A DNA stretch of 64,000 nt from Roseofilum reptotaenium CS-1145 (GTDB lineage: Bacteria > Cyanobacteriota > Cyanobacteriia > Cyanobacteriales > Desertifilaceae). The DNA lies in assembly GCF_028330985.1 (NCBI RefSeq), contig NZ_JAQMUE010000103.1, forward strand, positions 30,869 through 94,868, in the 5' to 3' direction. Under the pieces are notes generated by a model. It had not been told where the DNA came from. It was given only the letters and a program-made list of their open reading frames with translations, and ran no database searches. Shown in pieces: positions 9,793 to 18,018 of the stretch. The translations under genes were made by a program, and so were the position numbers. The first letter of the stretch is position 1, and each line of letters opens with the position of its first letter.

Positions 9793-11892
9793 ATGGTGGA
9801 GACCAATCTCAAGCCGAAGGACACAAGTATGACAGAGATTGAAGAGAATGAATCCTTACAGAATAAGTCGTTAGCTCCTGCAAGAAACAGCAAAATTTCC
9901 AGACTTCAATCGCTGAATTGCTCTCAAGATATTCCCCTGAGATTACTCTTAGTCATTCCCTTTATTGTACAAATTGTGGGAGCAGTGGGATTAACGGGGT
10001 GGTTATCTTTACGCAATGGTCAACAAGCGGTTCGGGCAGTGACCTTACAACTTCGAGATGAAGCCAGTGCTAGGATTAGGCAACATTTGGATGATTATCT
10101 AGAAGCGCCTCGGATCGTTGCCCAAGTGAATACAAACAGCTTAGAATTAGGACAATTAGATACACAAGATCCATCTCGTTTAACTCGTACCTTTTGGCGA
10201 CAGAGAAATTTGTTCGATCCGATTGAAGTTTCAGCGATTTATTTTGGCACAGTAGAGGGAGAGTTCACGGGTTTAGGATTCCAGAATGATCAAACTTGGC
10301 AAGTGGGAAGATCCGGTGAAGAGACAGATTTTCATTTTTATAGTTATGCGACAGATGATCGAGGAAATCCAACTGAACTTCTAGAAAAGGGAAATACTTA
10401 CGATCCGAGGGTGCGTCCTTGGTACAAAAAAGCAGTAGAGGCTCAGGAAGGAACTTGGAGTGACGTTTATGCAGATTTTAAGGAACCGAGGTTGAAAATA
10501 ACCCTAGCTGAACCGGTATTTCAAGAGTCGGGAGAATTGTGGGGAGTGTTAGGGGTAGACTTTGTGTTATCGCATATTCGTAATTTTTTGCAAGCGATTA
10601 GAATTGGTGAATCGGGAAAAACGTTTATCATGGATCGTTCTGGTTTTTTGGTGGCAACTTCTACTGAAGATCTACCTTTTATGATTAAACCAGATACGGT
10701 AGAGCGATTGCCCGCCGTTGAGATAGAGAATAGGGTGATTCAAAAAACAGCCCTATATTTGTATGATCGTTTTGGAGATTTTGAGAAAATCAAAGATGCG
10801 TTTAATTTAGAGATTAATCTTGATAGAGAGCGTTATTTTTTACAAGTTGTTCCCTTTAGTCAAGGACAGAATCTAGATTGGTTAATTGTGGTCATAGTTC
10901 CAGAATCTGATTTTATGGGACAAATCAAAAAGAATACTCAACGGACGATCGCCCTCTGTCTGGTTGCTCTATTCGTGGCGACCTGCTTTGGATGGATAAC
11001 GGCGAAGTGGATCACCGATCCGATTATGCAGTTAAGTGATGGGAGTCGTCGGTTAGCGAGTGCGGCTCTGACACGCTGGACTCATGAAAGTTTAGCTCAA
11101 AATGTAGCGGTGAAAGGTGTAGCTGAATTGAAAATTTTAGCTGAATCGTTTAATCAAATGGCTAATCAGCTCCAAGAGTCGTTTACAGCTCTAGAAAAGA
11201 GTAATGAGGAATTGGAGTTACGGGTAGAAGAGAGAACTGCTGATTTACGTCGAGAGCAGGAAAAATCGGAAACGCTGTTGTTGAATATTCTGCCAGAGGC
11301 GATCGCCAAACAGCTCAAGCAAGAAGCTCAGGCGATCGCTGAACATTTTGAATCGGTGACGATCCTATTTTCTGATATTGTCGGCTTTACCTCTTTATCT
11401 TCCCGCATGGCTCCCATTAACTTGGTCACTTGGCTCAATGAACTGTTCTCTAGCTTTGATTATTTAGTCGAAAAACATGGATTAGAAAAAATTAAAACCA
11501 TTGGTGATGCGTATATGGTGGTTGGAGGTCTACCTGTTCCCCAACGTGAGCATCAAGCAGCGATGGCAGCGATGGCCTTAGAAATGCAGGAGAGTATGCA
11601 ACAATTTTGTTTAGAGAATGGAGAATGTCTACAAATTCGTATTGGTCTTCATACCGGCCCAGTGGTTGCAGGAGTGATTGGTGTGCGCAAGTTTAGTTAT
11701 GATTTATGGGGCGATACGGTGAATGTGGCTTCACGGATGGAGTCTTCGGGGATGCCGGGAAAAATTCAAGTCAGTGAGCAATTTTATCAGAGTCTTAAAG
11801 ACCAGTTTGAGTTTGAAGAACGGGGAATCATTTCGGTCAAAGGCAAGGGGAAGATGAAAACCTATTGGTTGGAAGGAGTCGGGAGAATCTGA
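9793..11892 (+). CDS. adenylate cyclase with extracellular dCACHE-like sensor
   Basis: The product (699 aa) has a transmembrane helix (about 51-72), a large periplasmic double-CACHE-like sensor (about 75-375; YDPRVRPWYKKA and WSDVYADF are typical motifs), a second helix (about 384-404), HAMP (about 405-460), a short coiled coil and a class III cyclase domain (about 515-695). The catalytic residues are intact: D528 and D572 for metal, K568 and D637 for adenine recognition, N644 and R648 for catalysis. It is therefore predicted to convert ATP to cAMP when an external small molecule binds. The first ATG (9793) is assumed; ATG 9829 is an alternative. The cyclase domain closely resembles the one at 2.35 kb. 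Confidence 0.9.
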   Translation: MVETNLKPKDTSMTEIEENESLQNKSLAPARNSKISRLQSLNCSQDIPLRLLLVIPFIVQIVGAVGLTGWLSLRNGQQAVRAVTLQLRDEASARIRQHLDDYLEAPRIVAQVNTNSLELGQLDTQDPSRLTRTFWRQRNLFDPIEVSAIYFGTVEGEFTGLGFQNDQTWQVGRSGEETDFHFYSYATDDRGNPTELLEKGNTYDPRVRPWYKKAVEAQEGTWSDVYADFKEPRLKITLAEPVFQESGELWGVLGVDFVLSHIRNFLQAIRIGESGKTFIMDRSGFLVATSTEDLPFMIKPDTVERLPAVEIENRVIQKTALYLYDRFGDFEKIKDAFNLEINLDRERYFLQVVPFSQGQNLDWLIVVIVPESDFMGQIKKNTQRTIALCLVALFVATCFGWITAKWITDPIMQLSDGSRRLASAALTRWTHESLAQNVAVKGVAELKILAESFNQMANQLQESFTALEKSNEELELRVEERTADLRREQEKSETLLLNILPEAIAKQLKQEAQAIAEHFESVTILFSDIVGFTSLSSRMAPINLVTWLNELFSSFDYLVEKHGLEKIKTIGDAYMVVGGLPVPQREHQAAMAAMALEMQESMQQFCLENGECLQIRIGLHTGPVVAGVIGVRKFSYDLWGDTVNVASRMESSGMPGKIQVSEQFYQSLKDQFEFEERGIISVKGKGKMKTYWLEGVGRI

Positions 11893-11954
11893 GCCATTAG
11901 GGATTAAGATCGGGATATGTGCAAAATTACGATACGAATCAAATTGTAGCGAAA

Positions 11955-12605
11955 ATGACTCAAACCACCAACGCTCGTGACCTTTTCCAAAGCGCTTATG
12001 AAAATCGTTATACCTGGGATGACGAGTTTCCGGGAATGAGTGCTGAGATTGATATTGAACAAGGCAATGAAATCTATAGTGGTTCCATTCAGATTAACCA
12101 AGATCTAACTATTGAAATCTCTGGTATTGAGAATGAGATGGTGAAAAAATCGGTAGAAACCCAACTTAAGGATGTGGTTACTCACCGTAAGCGTAGAGCT
12201 TTTGAGGAGACCCATGGGAAAAATAGCTTTACTCTGGGTGAAACGGATGATTGCGGTGCAGTAGGAATCCAGGTTTCTGGTGCAGCGATGGGTTCAGAAT
12301 ATAGAGTGCGCGATCGCGTGATTTGCTATGTGCAACGGGTGGTCGGTCAAATGACGTTTTATATTGATACCCATGAAACCTTGGATACGGGAGAGGGATA
12401 TCTACCCACCCGCTATGAGGCCGTGTTCCGTAATACGGAGACAGAGGAGATGATCCAGCAGGTGCAGTTTGAAGACCGCTATCAACTGGTTGGGGATTAT
12501 TTTTTGCTTACCCATCAAACTTTGCATACGGAACGCCCAGATGAAAAAGTGACTACCCAGTTTACGTACTCTAAGATTAAATTGTTAGAGCCAAGTGTGG
12601 TTTAG
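11955..12605 (+). CDS. DUF3386-like cyanobacterial protein
   Basis: From ATG 11955 (MTQTTNARDLFQ) the product is 216 aa; the open frame extends upstream to GTG 11919. It resembles the DUF3386 family of cyanobacterial and plastid proteins of about 215 residues, a beta-rich soluble fold with a conserved AYENRYTWD start. Function is unknown. It follows the cyclase by about 60 bases and precedes nfu; cotranscription with either is possible but not shown. Family name given from memory. Confidence 0.6.
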   Translation: MTQTTNARDLFQSAYENRYTWDDEFPGMSAEIDIEQGNEIYSGSIQINQDLTIEISGIENEMVKKSVETQLKDVVTHRKRRAFEETHGKNSFTLGETDDCGAVGIQVSGAAMGSEYRVRDRVICYVQRVVGQMTFYIDTHETLDTGEGYLPTRYEAVFRNTETEEMIQQVQFEDRYQLVGDYFLLTHQTLHTERPDEKVTTQFTYSKIKLLEPSVV

Positions 12606-12679
12606 GGCGATCGCTGAATTGCAAGAATCGAGTTAAGATAATTTAAGGAATTTTACGTCCATTGTGGTGAATCAAACCT

Positions 12680-12934
12680 ATGTCTAGCACTTTAACCCCT
12701 CCCCTGGAATTAACCCCGGACAATGTAGAAGCTGTTTTAGATGACCTCCGTCCTTACCTGATGGCTGATGGGGGGAATGTAGCGCTCGAAGAAATTGATG
12801 GCCCCATTGTGAAACTGCGTTTACAAGGTGCTTGTGGATCTTGTCCGAGTTCGGCAATGACCCTGAAAATGGGAATTGAGCGTCGTTTGCGCGAATTTAT
12901 TCCAGAAATTGCTGAAGTTGAACAGGTTCTCTAG
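12680..12934 (+). CDS. nfu: Nfu-type iron-sulfur cluster scaffold
   Basis: This 84-residue protein is a stand-alone NifU C-terminal domain. It carries the CxxC cluster-binding motif (C52 and C55 in [12 protein letters not shown]) and the MADGGNVAL segment. In cyanobacteria and chloroplasts such proteins assemble a 4Fe-4S or 2Fe-2S cluster at a dimer interface and pass it to targets such as photosystem I. Length is normal for the cyanobacterial form. The gene ends before a strong terminator at 13081. Confidence 0.93.
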   Translation: MSSTLTPPLELTPDNVEAVLDDLRPYLMADGGNVALEEIDGPIVKLRLQGACGSCPSSAMTLKMGIERRLREFIPEIAEVEQVL

Positions 12935-13261
12935 CGCAGTGCCCTCGTAATGGGCAATGGGTAATGGGTAATTGCAGGTTATCAACCTCTCTGTTAACTC
13001 CCCCCATGCCCCCACTCCCCCATTCTCCCACTACACGGCTTTGCGCTGTATCTGAAACACAACTACTCTGTACTCTGAAGATGGGTTGGCCAAAGGGCTG
13101 ACCCATTTTTTCATGGATAGCTCTTCGCCCTAGATGCGGGGATGGACAATGGGGAAGCAGGGGGTTTTCAAAGTCATTTTTTCAGATCGGTCCAAGTCTG
13201 ATTAGGAGACACTTTTATACTTTTTTTCAAAAGTTGACCCCTAATCATAAGAAAAATAGCC
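12935..13261. other. 327-bp intergenic region between nfu and the VLIG gene
   Basis: It contains low-complexity C-rich and G-rich runs typical of cyanobacterial spacers, a hairpin at 13032-13050 resembling the IS630 end found at 48 kb, and the terminator at 13081-13112. No coding frame is supported. Confidence 0.5.
13081..13112 (+). terminator. rho-independent terminator of nfu
   Basis: ATGGGTT pairs with GACCCAT around an inner GCC/GGC stem and a short loop, followed directly by six T. It is correctly placed and oriented to end nfu transcription. Confidence 0.7.
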
Positions 13262-16200
13262 TTAAATTTTTTTCCGCAATTTTTCAATTTCTTGTTCCTT
13301 CGTCAGTTTTTTCCAAGACGCTGGGATATTCGGTTCCTTGGCACCATATAGATCGGCGAGTTCAGCGGAAAATGTCGCCATAAACCACTTCCAGTAGCTA
13401 TCCGCTTCTAGGGAAAGATCGCCATTAATTTTCCAGGAAGCATAGTAGTCGTTGACTGTCCGATAATCCTTGTAGGGGACATATCGTTCATCTCCATATT
13501 TTGCTCGGGTAGCATCATCTTGGAATCTTCCATCACTTGCTACAACTTGAGAGCAAGTTTCAATAACAAGCTTTCCTTGGTCAGGCCCACTTTCTCGATA
13601 ATAGCCCCCTACTCCTTTTGGTCGATGAAAGGGAGTTTCATGATCTATATCATGGCCGTCCACACCATGAATACAAATTGCTCCACAGAATGGACAAGAC
13701 TCAACGCAGCCAATAATACCCTTGAATAGTTTGTTTGTCACCTTACCTCGAAACGATTGATCATTGAACGACTTAAACCCGAGCAACATCTCGTTAAAAA
13801 TCGAGTTTAGAACATTTGGCGATTGCCATATATCCTTTTCTTCTTGTTGAGTATCCGAACTGAAAGTCTGAGACATTTCACTTATTAGATCCAGTTGCCG
13901 ATTCTTTAATTCCTGAATCAGTTCCTCCTTGAGAGCCTCAAAATCAAATCCGTCAATTTCCTCCACTTCACAAACCTGCTTAATTGCTTTCTGAATTTCG
14001 TTGACAATAATATGCTCTTTGACGAATTCACAAAATTTATCAACCCAATCTACAATAGATAGCGAATTCTCTGATGTTGCGGACTCAATATATTGATGGG
14101 TCTGTTTTACGATTTCTGCAACTTGATTTAATTTGATTTTAATTTCATCCTCTAAAATCTTTTCAATGTGATTGTCTTTCTTGAAATCATCAACATCCCG
14201 AGCAATCCAATACTTGATACTATATTCAGGAGAGTGAATATAGTCATAGTACAAATCAAAAGACTCTTTCTCCGCTAAAGATATCAGAACGCTGTTAATC
14301 AAAGACTGTTTGTTGTTGAGCTTTTTAGAGTAAGGCGGGATTGCTCGCATTTGCTCTACTACCTTATTGGGCAAATTATCTTCGATCGCGTCCTTGATAC
14401 CCTCAATGATGTTATCTCGCAATAATTCAACAACGGCAGTTCCAAACTTTACCTTAGCAAAATAAACTTTAAAAAGTTTATACCATTTACTGTCCTTCTC
14501 ACTTTCCAGCGCTGCTATAGGATTATTCGCTTTTCTGAATTCATCATCTAGCTTTTTCAGTCGTTTAACTGCATTTCCACAAATACATACCGCTAAATCA
14601 ATTTCTAAGTTGTTAGGCAACTGAACTTTAAATTCAGTTTTAATATCTTTAGCTTTTTTTTCAAACTCCTGATGAAAGTCATTGACGATCGCTTCAATCA
14701 AGCTTTTGTGATAGGGCTGCTTGCCCATTGCCTTTTCCTGGTCTAGTAAACTGCTATTTGCTTTTTGAAATAGCTGCTGAACCATCGTTTCGATTTTTGG
14801 CTGAATCTTATTATCAGACCCCAATAAATTTTTAAATTCTTTGACCAACCAATCCCACAAACCTTCTGAATCTTTATCGCCATCAACTTTAAAATCATTA
14901 AAATCATAGTCTTCCAGAGACTTGGGACCAAGTTTTTCTGCGATCCATTTTTCTCGATCTGAATACTTATCATAGAGAACTGCTTCTGCTTCAGTTCCGA
15001 TATTTGCTGGAGGTTCTTCCTGCCAATCCTGTTTTAACTCACCCATCCACTTTGTCCAGTTGTGTTCAAACAAGTTTCGCAACTCAGTGTCAGAGTAATT
15101 GGCTATCTCCTCATACTTTCCGTCCTTTTTCTGCTCTTGGACAAACTGCTTGAGTTCGTCGGACATCCGAGTTTCATACTGACTCGTCTCTATGTCTACA
15201 TTTAGCTTCAGCTTTTGGGTTTGGTAATAACTACGGATTGCTTTCTCGGCTTCATTTTTTAACTCTGCCCGTAAATCCTTAAGTCTAGCCTCAGTATTTG
15301 CCTTCCACTGCTCCATGTACTCTTGGTACATTCCTTTGGCCGACTCCTCAAAAAACTCAGCCATCAATTTTTGTTTATCCGAAAATATTTCAGCAAAATC
15401 TCGGTTGAAATCTTGTTTAACCCTGTTATAAGTGTTTTCTAATGTTTCTCGATCAGTACAGTTAAAAATCTGGATTCTCGCTTTTGATTGTAATTCAGAA
15501 ACTTCTTGACTAAATTCATTCGTAATCTCATTCCAACGCCGATCTAATGTCTTGCGAGCCTGACTTTCAATTGTGTTTCTGAACTCGTAGACAAAATCAT
15601 CTTTTTTCACCGCATCCCAAAGGTTTCCCAGGTGTTTGCTAAAGCCCTCCGCAGAAAATATATCTTCTGAAGTTATTTCTGAACCAAGAATTTCCTCTTT
15701 CAGCTTATTCACCCCTGTACTGTATCCAGGACTCACCGGAGCCATTGGGCCATTTCCTTCCTGTAAACCAGGCAAGTATTTAATATCTTGGTTAGCTTTA
15801 AACTGAATAATGTCTTGGAACAGCTTTACAGGTTGCCCTTCCGATTCACAGGCTATTTTTGTGTATTTATCCAGTTCGCCTTCCAGAACTCGACGTTGCG
15901 TCATTAATTTATCTTCTGACGGCGGATCGACATTTTGGTGAATCACTTTACATTGAGGAGCTAAACCCACTTCCTCCATCCGCAAGAAAGCCTGAACGGA
16001 GATGGGCAAAATTTCTTGCAAATAAGTGTTATTTTCTCCCATCATATTAATTAAGGTCAGATTCCCCAACCCAATCACAAAGGTGGAAAGTTCGTTGTCA
16101 TGGCTGCGAGTTGACTTGGAGGAAAGCTCTGGTGCTTTCAAGCCTTCTGTATCTACTACAAAAATATAGTCAACTTTGAGTTGTTCCCGTAGTTTTTCTT

Positions 16201-17959
16201 CTAGCTTTACTGGCTGAAAATAAACCCCACGAGTACAACGCCCAGCACTGACCGCAAATTGCAGCCCAAACATAGTATTGAGCAAAGTCGATTTGCCCGA
16301 ACTTTGAATCCCCAGAGTTGACAGGACTAAAATGCGCGAATTTTTTTCAGTTTCTGAATCGCGCAGCCGTTGATTGAGTTCTGTCATCACGGCCTGAACC
16401 CAGGTAACAGGCACAGAACTCACATCCCCATCCATAATTTCTATGGGATATCCACTCAGTAGTAAATCGACGGCAATTTCTGGCAAGCGGTTGATGTTTG
16501 GAATTCTCTTAGACGGGGGAGCGGTCATCACTGCCTCATACATTTGCCCCATCTCGCGCATTAAATGCTCTAAGCCAAAAGACCAATGTAAAATCTGTCG
16601 ATCCAGTTGTTCTAATTCTTTACCGATCTTCTCTTTATCGTCAGCAGATTTAGCCTTTTCTATTTTGCTCATTTTTTCGCGGTACTGAGCATATAGCTGA
16701 GGCAATTCTTGGCGGGAAATCTCATCAAGGCCCTGTTTCAGCCACCGGACAAAGTATTCCTTCACTGAGCTGGGTTCGTTGGACAATGCGCTCAAAAACA
16801 ACTCCATCACTGGAGAAAGGTTATTTTTAACAATCTCGAATTGCTTCTCCCGACATTCTTGCTTACGCTCTTCTTGCTGTTCTACATAAGCACTGGTTTC
16901 TAGATTTGAAGGCTTGTATTTACGCCGATACACTTCTTTTTCCGCTTCCGACCACTCTTTCCAAAGTTGTCTTTGCAGGGGCAGGAATTCCTGTTTGCGC
17001 TGATATTTTTCACAAGCTTGAATCTTCCGCAAGATCGCATTCGCCTGCTGAATTCCCTTTTGGCAATCCGGTTCTAGCTCATCGACTGTCATTCCTGTTT
17101 GTTGTCGAGTCACTGCCTCTAGACTGACTTTAGGAAGATCGAAAAAGCCCATTTCTTCTCGTTTCAAAGTTTTCTGAAGCCAGTCAGTCATCTCTGGCAA
17201 TGTTTGGCCTGCGACAGACTTAATTGCCCATTTAGCAATCCGCGCCTCGAATTCTGTATAAAAACGTTTGAACGATTGTTTATCCTCATCGCTCAGTTCT
17301 CGATCCGTCAGCAGAATCATTACTTTTTTCTGATTCGCCAGAATTTCTCTCACTATGTCAGCTCCTGTTTCTGCCAACTCTTTAGCTGAGGAAAAAATCA
17401 CCACTACCGATGAGAGTTGGGTGATAAATTTTAACTGCTGGGGATATTGACGCGCATCGCCTCGAAGGTTGGCAAAAGAAATGATATCCTCAAACTTATC
17501 CTCGGCATCACCCTTGGGCAAATACCATGCCAACTCCACCATTCCTGCTGCCAGTTGACGATTTCCGGTAGAGCCTACAGAATTGCGGTGGAAGAAAATG
17601 GGGTGGGGGTTTTCGGCTCCACCAATGACTCGATTGAGTAAATCAGACTTGGAGGTTTCCGATCGATCTAAGCGAATAAAGCTCACGGTAGTCACTGGAT
17701 GCTTGACAATGGAAGTTTCTTGATATTTCCACTCTTGTCGTTGCCGAGTTTTCCAGTTGAGAACTAAAGAGCGCAGTGACCACAGGAATAGTTGTTGCTG
17801 TTGTTGCTGATTTTGCGCCTTATCTTGAACGATCAGGGGAATTGCTAATTTACAACCCCAGAGTCTTTGAACCAAATCTTGCCGAATAGTCGGACTACAG
17901 CAGAGAAATGTGGATGCAACTACATCGAGAGGATGTATTTTGGGTTTGGGTGAATTCAT
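13262..17959 (-). CDS. giant VLIG-type GTPase (bacterial homologue of VLIG/GVIN/URGCP)
   Basis: The product is 1565 aa from ATG 17959, which has GGAGAG upstream; TTG 17977 is the longer alternative. It reads along its whole length like vertebrate very large inducible GTPases. The N-terminus has HPLDVV..FLCC..IRQDL, followed by FIRL, FFHRN, VELAWYLP and NLRGD..Q..FITQLSS motifs. The G domain has a P-loop GIQSSGKS (550-557), RCTRG switch, DTEG (603-606), HDNELSTFVIGL and HQNV. A long helical region follows. A C-terminal Cys/His cluster starts at C1422 (CPFCGAIC) and continues through HETPFHRP, ETCSQVVAS and YKDYR. Vertebrate members are interferon-inducible and oligomeric; the bacterial role is unknown, and immunity is inferred. 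The MACPF gene lies 59 bases upstream on the same strand. No membrane helix is visible. Confidence 0.88.
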   Translation of the reverse strand: MNSPKPKIHPLDVVASTFLCCSPTIRQDLVQRLWGCKLAIPLIVQDKAQNQQQQQQLFLWSLRSLVLNWKTRQRQEWKYQETSIVKHPVTTVSFIRLDRSETSKSDLLNRVIGGAENPHPIFFHRNSVGSTGNRQLAAGMVELAWYLPKGDAEDKFEDIISFANLRGDARQYPQQLKFITQLSSVVVIFSSAKELAETGADIVREILANQKKVMILLTDRELSDEDKQSFKRFYTEFEARIAKWAIKSVAGQTLPEMTDWLQKTLKREEMGFFDLPKVSLEAVTRQQTGMTVDELEPDCQKGIQQANAILRKIQACEKYQRKQEFLPLQRQLWKEWSEAEKEVYRRKYKPSNLETSAYVEQQEERKQECREKQFEIVKNNLSPVMELFLSALSNEPSSVKEYFVRWLKQGLDEISRQELPQLYAQYREKMSKIEKAKSADDKEKIGKELEQLDRQILHWSFGLEHLMREMGQMYEAVMTAPPSKRIPNINRLPEIAVDLLLSGYPIEIMDGDVSSVPVTWVQAVMTELNQRLRDSETEKNSRILVLSTLGIQSSGKSTLLNTMFGLQFAVSAGRCTRGVYFQPVKLEEKLREQLKVDYIFVVDTEGLKAPELSSKSTRSHDNELSTFVIGLGNLTLINMMGENNTYLQEILPISVQAFLRMEEVGLAPQCKVIHQNVDPPSEDKLMTQRRVLEGELDKYTKIACESEGQPVKLFQDIIQFKANQDIKYLPGLQEGNGPMAPVSPGYSTGVNKLKEEILGSEITSEDIFSAEGFSKHLGNLWDAVKKDDFVYEFRNTIESQARKTLDRRWNEITNEFSQEVSELQSKARIQIFNCTDRETLENTYNRVKQDFNRDFAEIFSDKQKLMAEFFEESAKGMYQEYMEQWKANTEARLKDLRAELKNEAEKAIRSYYQTQKLKLNVDIETSQYETRMSDELKQFVQEQKKDGKYEEIANYSDTELRNLFEHNWTKWMGELKQDWQEEPPANIGTEAEAVLYDKYSDREKWIAEKLGPKSLEDYDFNDFKVDGDKDSEGLWDWLVKEFKNLLGSDNKIQPKIETMVQQLFQKANSSLLDQEKAMGKQPYHKSLIEAIVNDFHQEFEKKAKDIKTEFKVQLPNNLEIDLAVCICGNAVKRLKKLDDEFRKANNPIAALESEKDSKWYKLFKVYFAKVKFGTAVVELLRDNIIEGIKDAIEDNLPNKVVEQMRAIPPYSKKLNNKQSLINSVLISLAEKESFDLYYDYIHSPEYSIKYWIARDVDDFKKDNHIEKILEDEIKIKLNQVAEIVKQTHQYIESATSENSLSIVDWVDKFCEFVKEHIIVNEIQKAIKQVCEVEEIDGFDFEALKEELIQELKNRQLDLISEMSQTFSSDTQQEEKDIWQSPNVLNSIFNEMLLGFKSFNDQSFRGKVTNKLFKGIIGCVESCPFCGAICIHGVDGHDIDHETPFHRPKGVGGYYRESGPDQGKLVIETCSQVVASDGRFQDDATRAKYGDERYVPYKDYRTVNDYYASWKINGDLSLEADSYWKWFMATFSAELADLYGAKEPNIPASWKKLTKEQEIEKLRKKI

Positions 17960-18018
17960 GTTTACTCTCCAATTCAAAAATCAGGTTTTCTAGCTACACA
18001 AGAGCTAAGATCGCTGAG

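Noticed and set aside
13262..17959. dynamin- or septin-type GTPase
   Set aside because: The P-loop context, RCTRG and HDNELSTFVIGL motifs and the C-terminal Cys/His block fit VLIG proteins; dynamin middle/GED or septin motifs are not seen.
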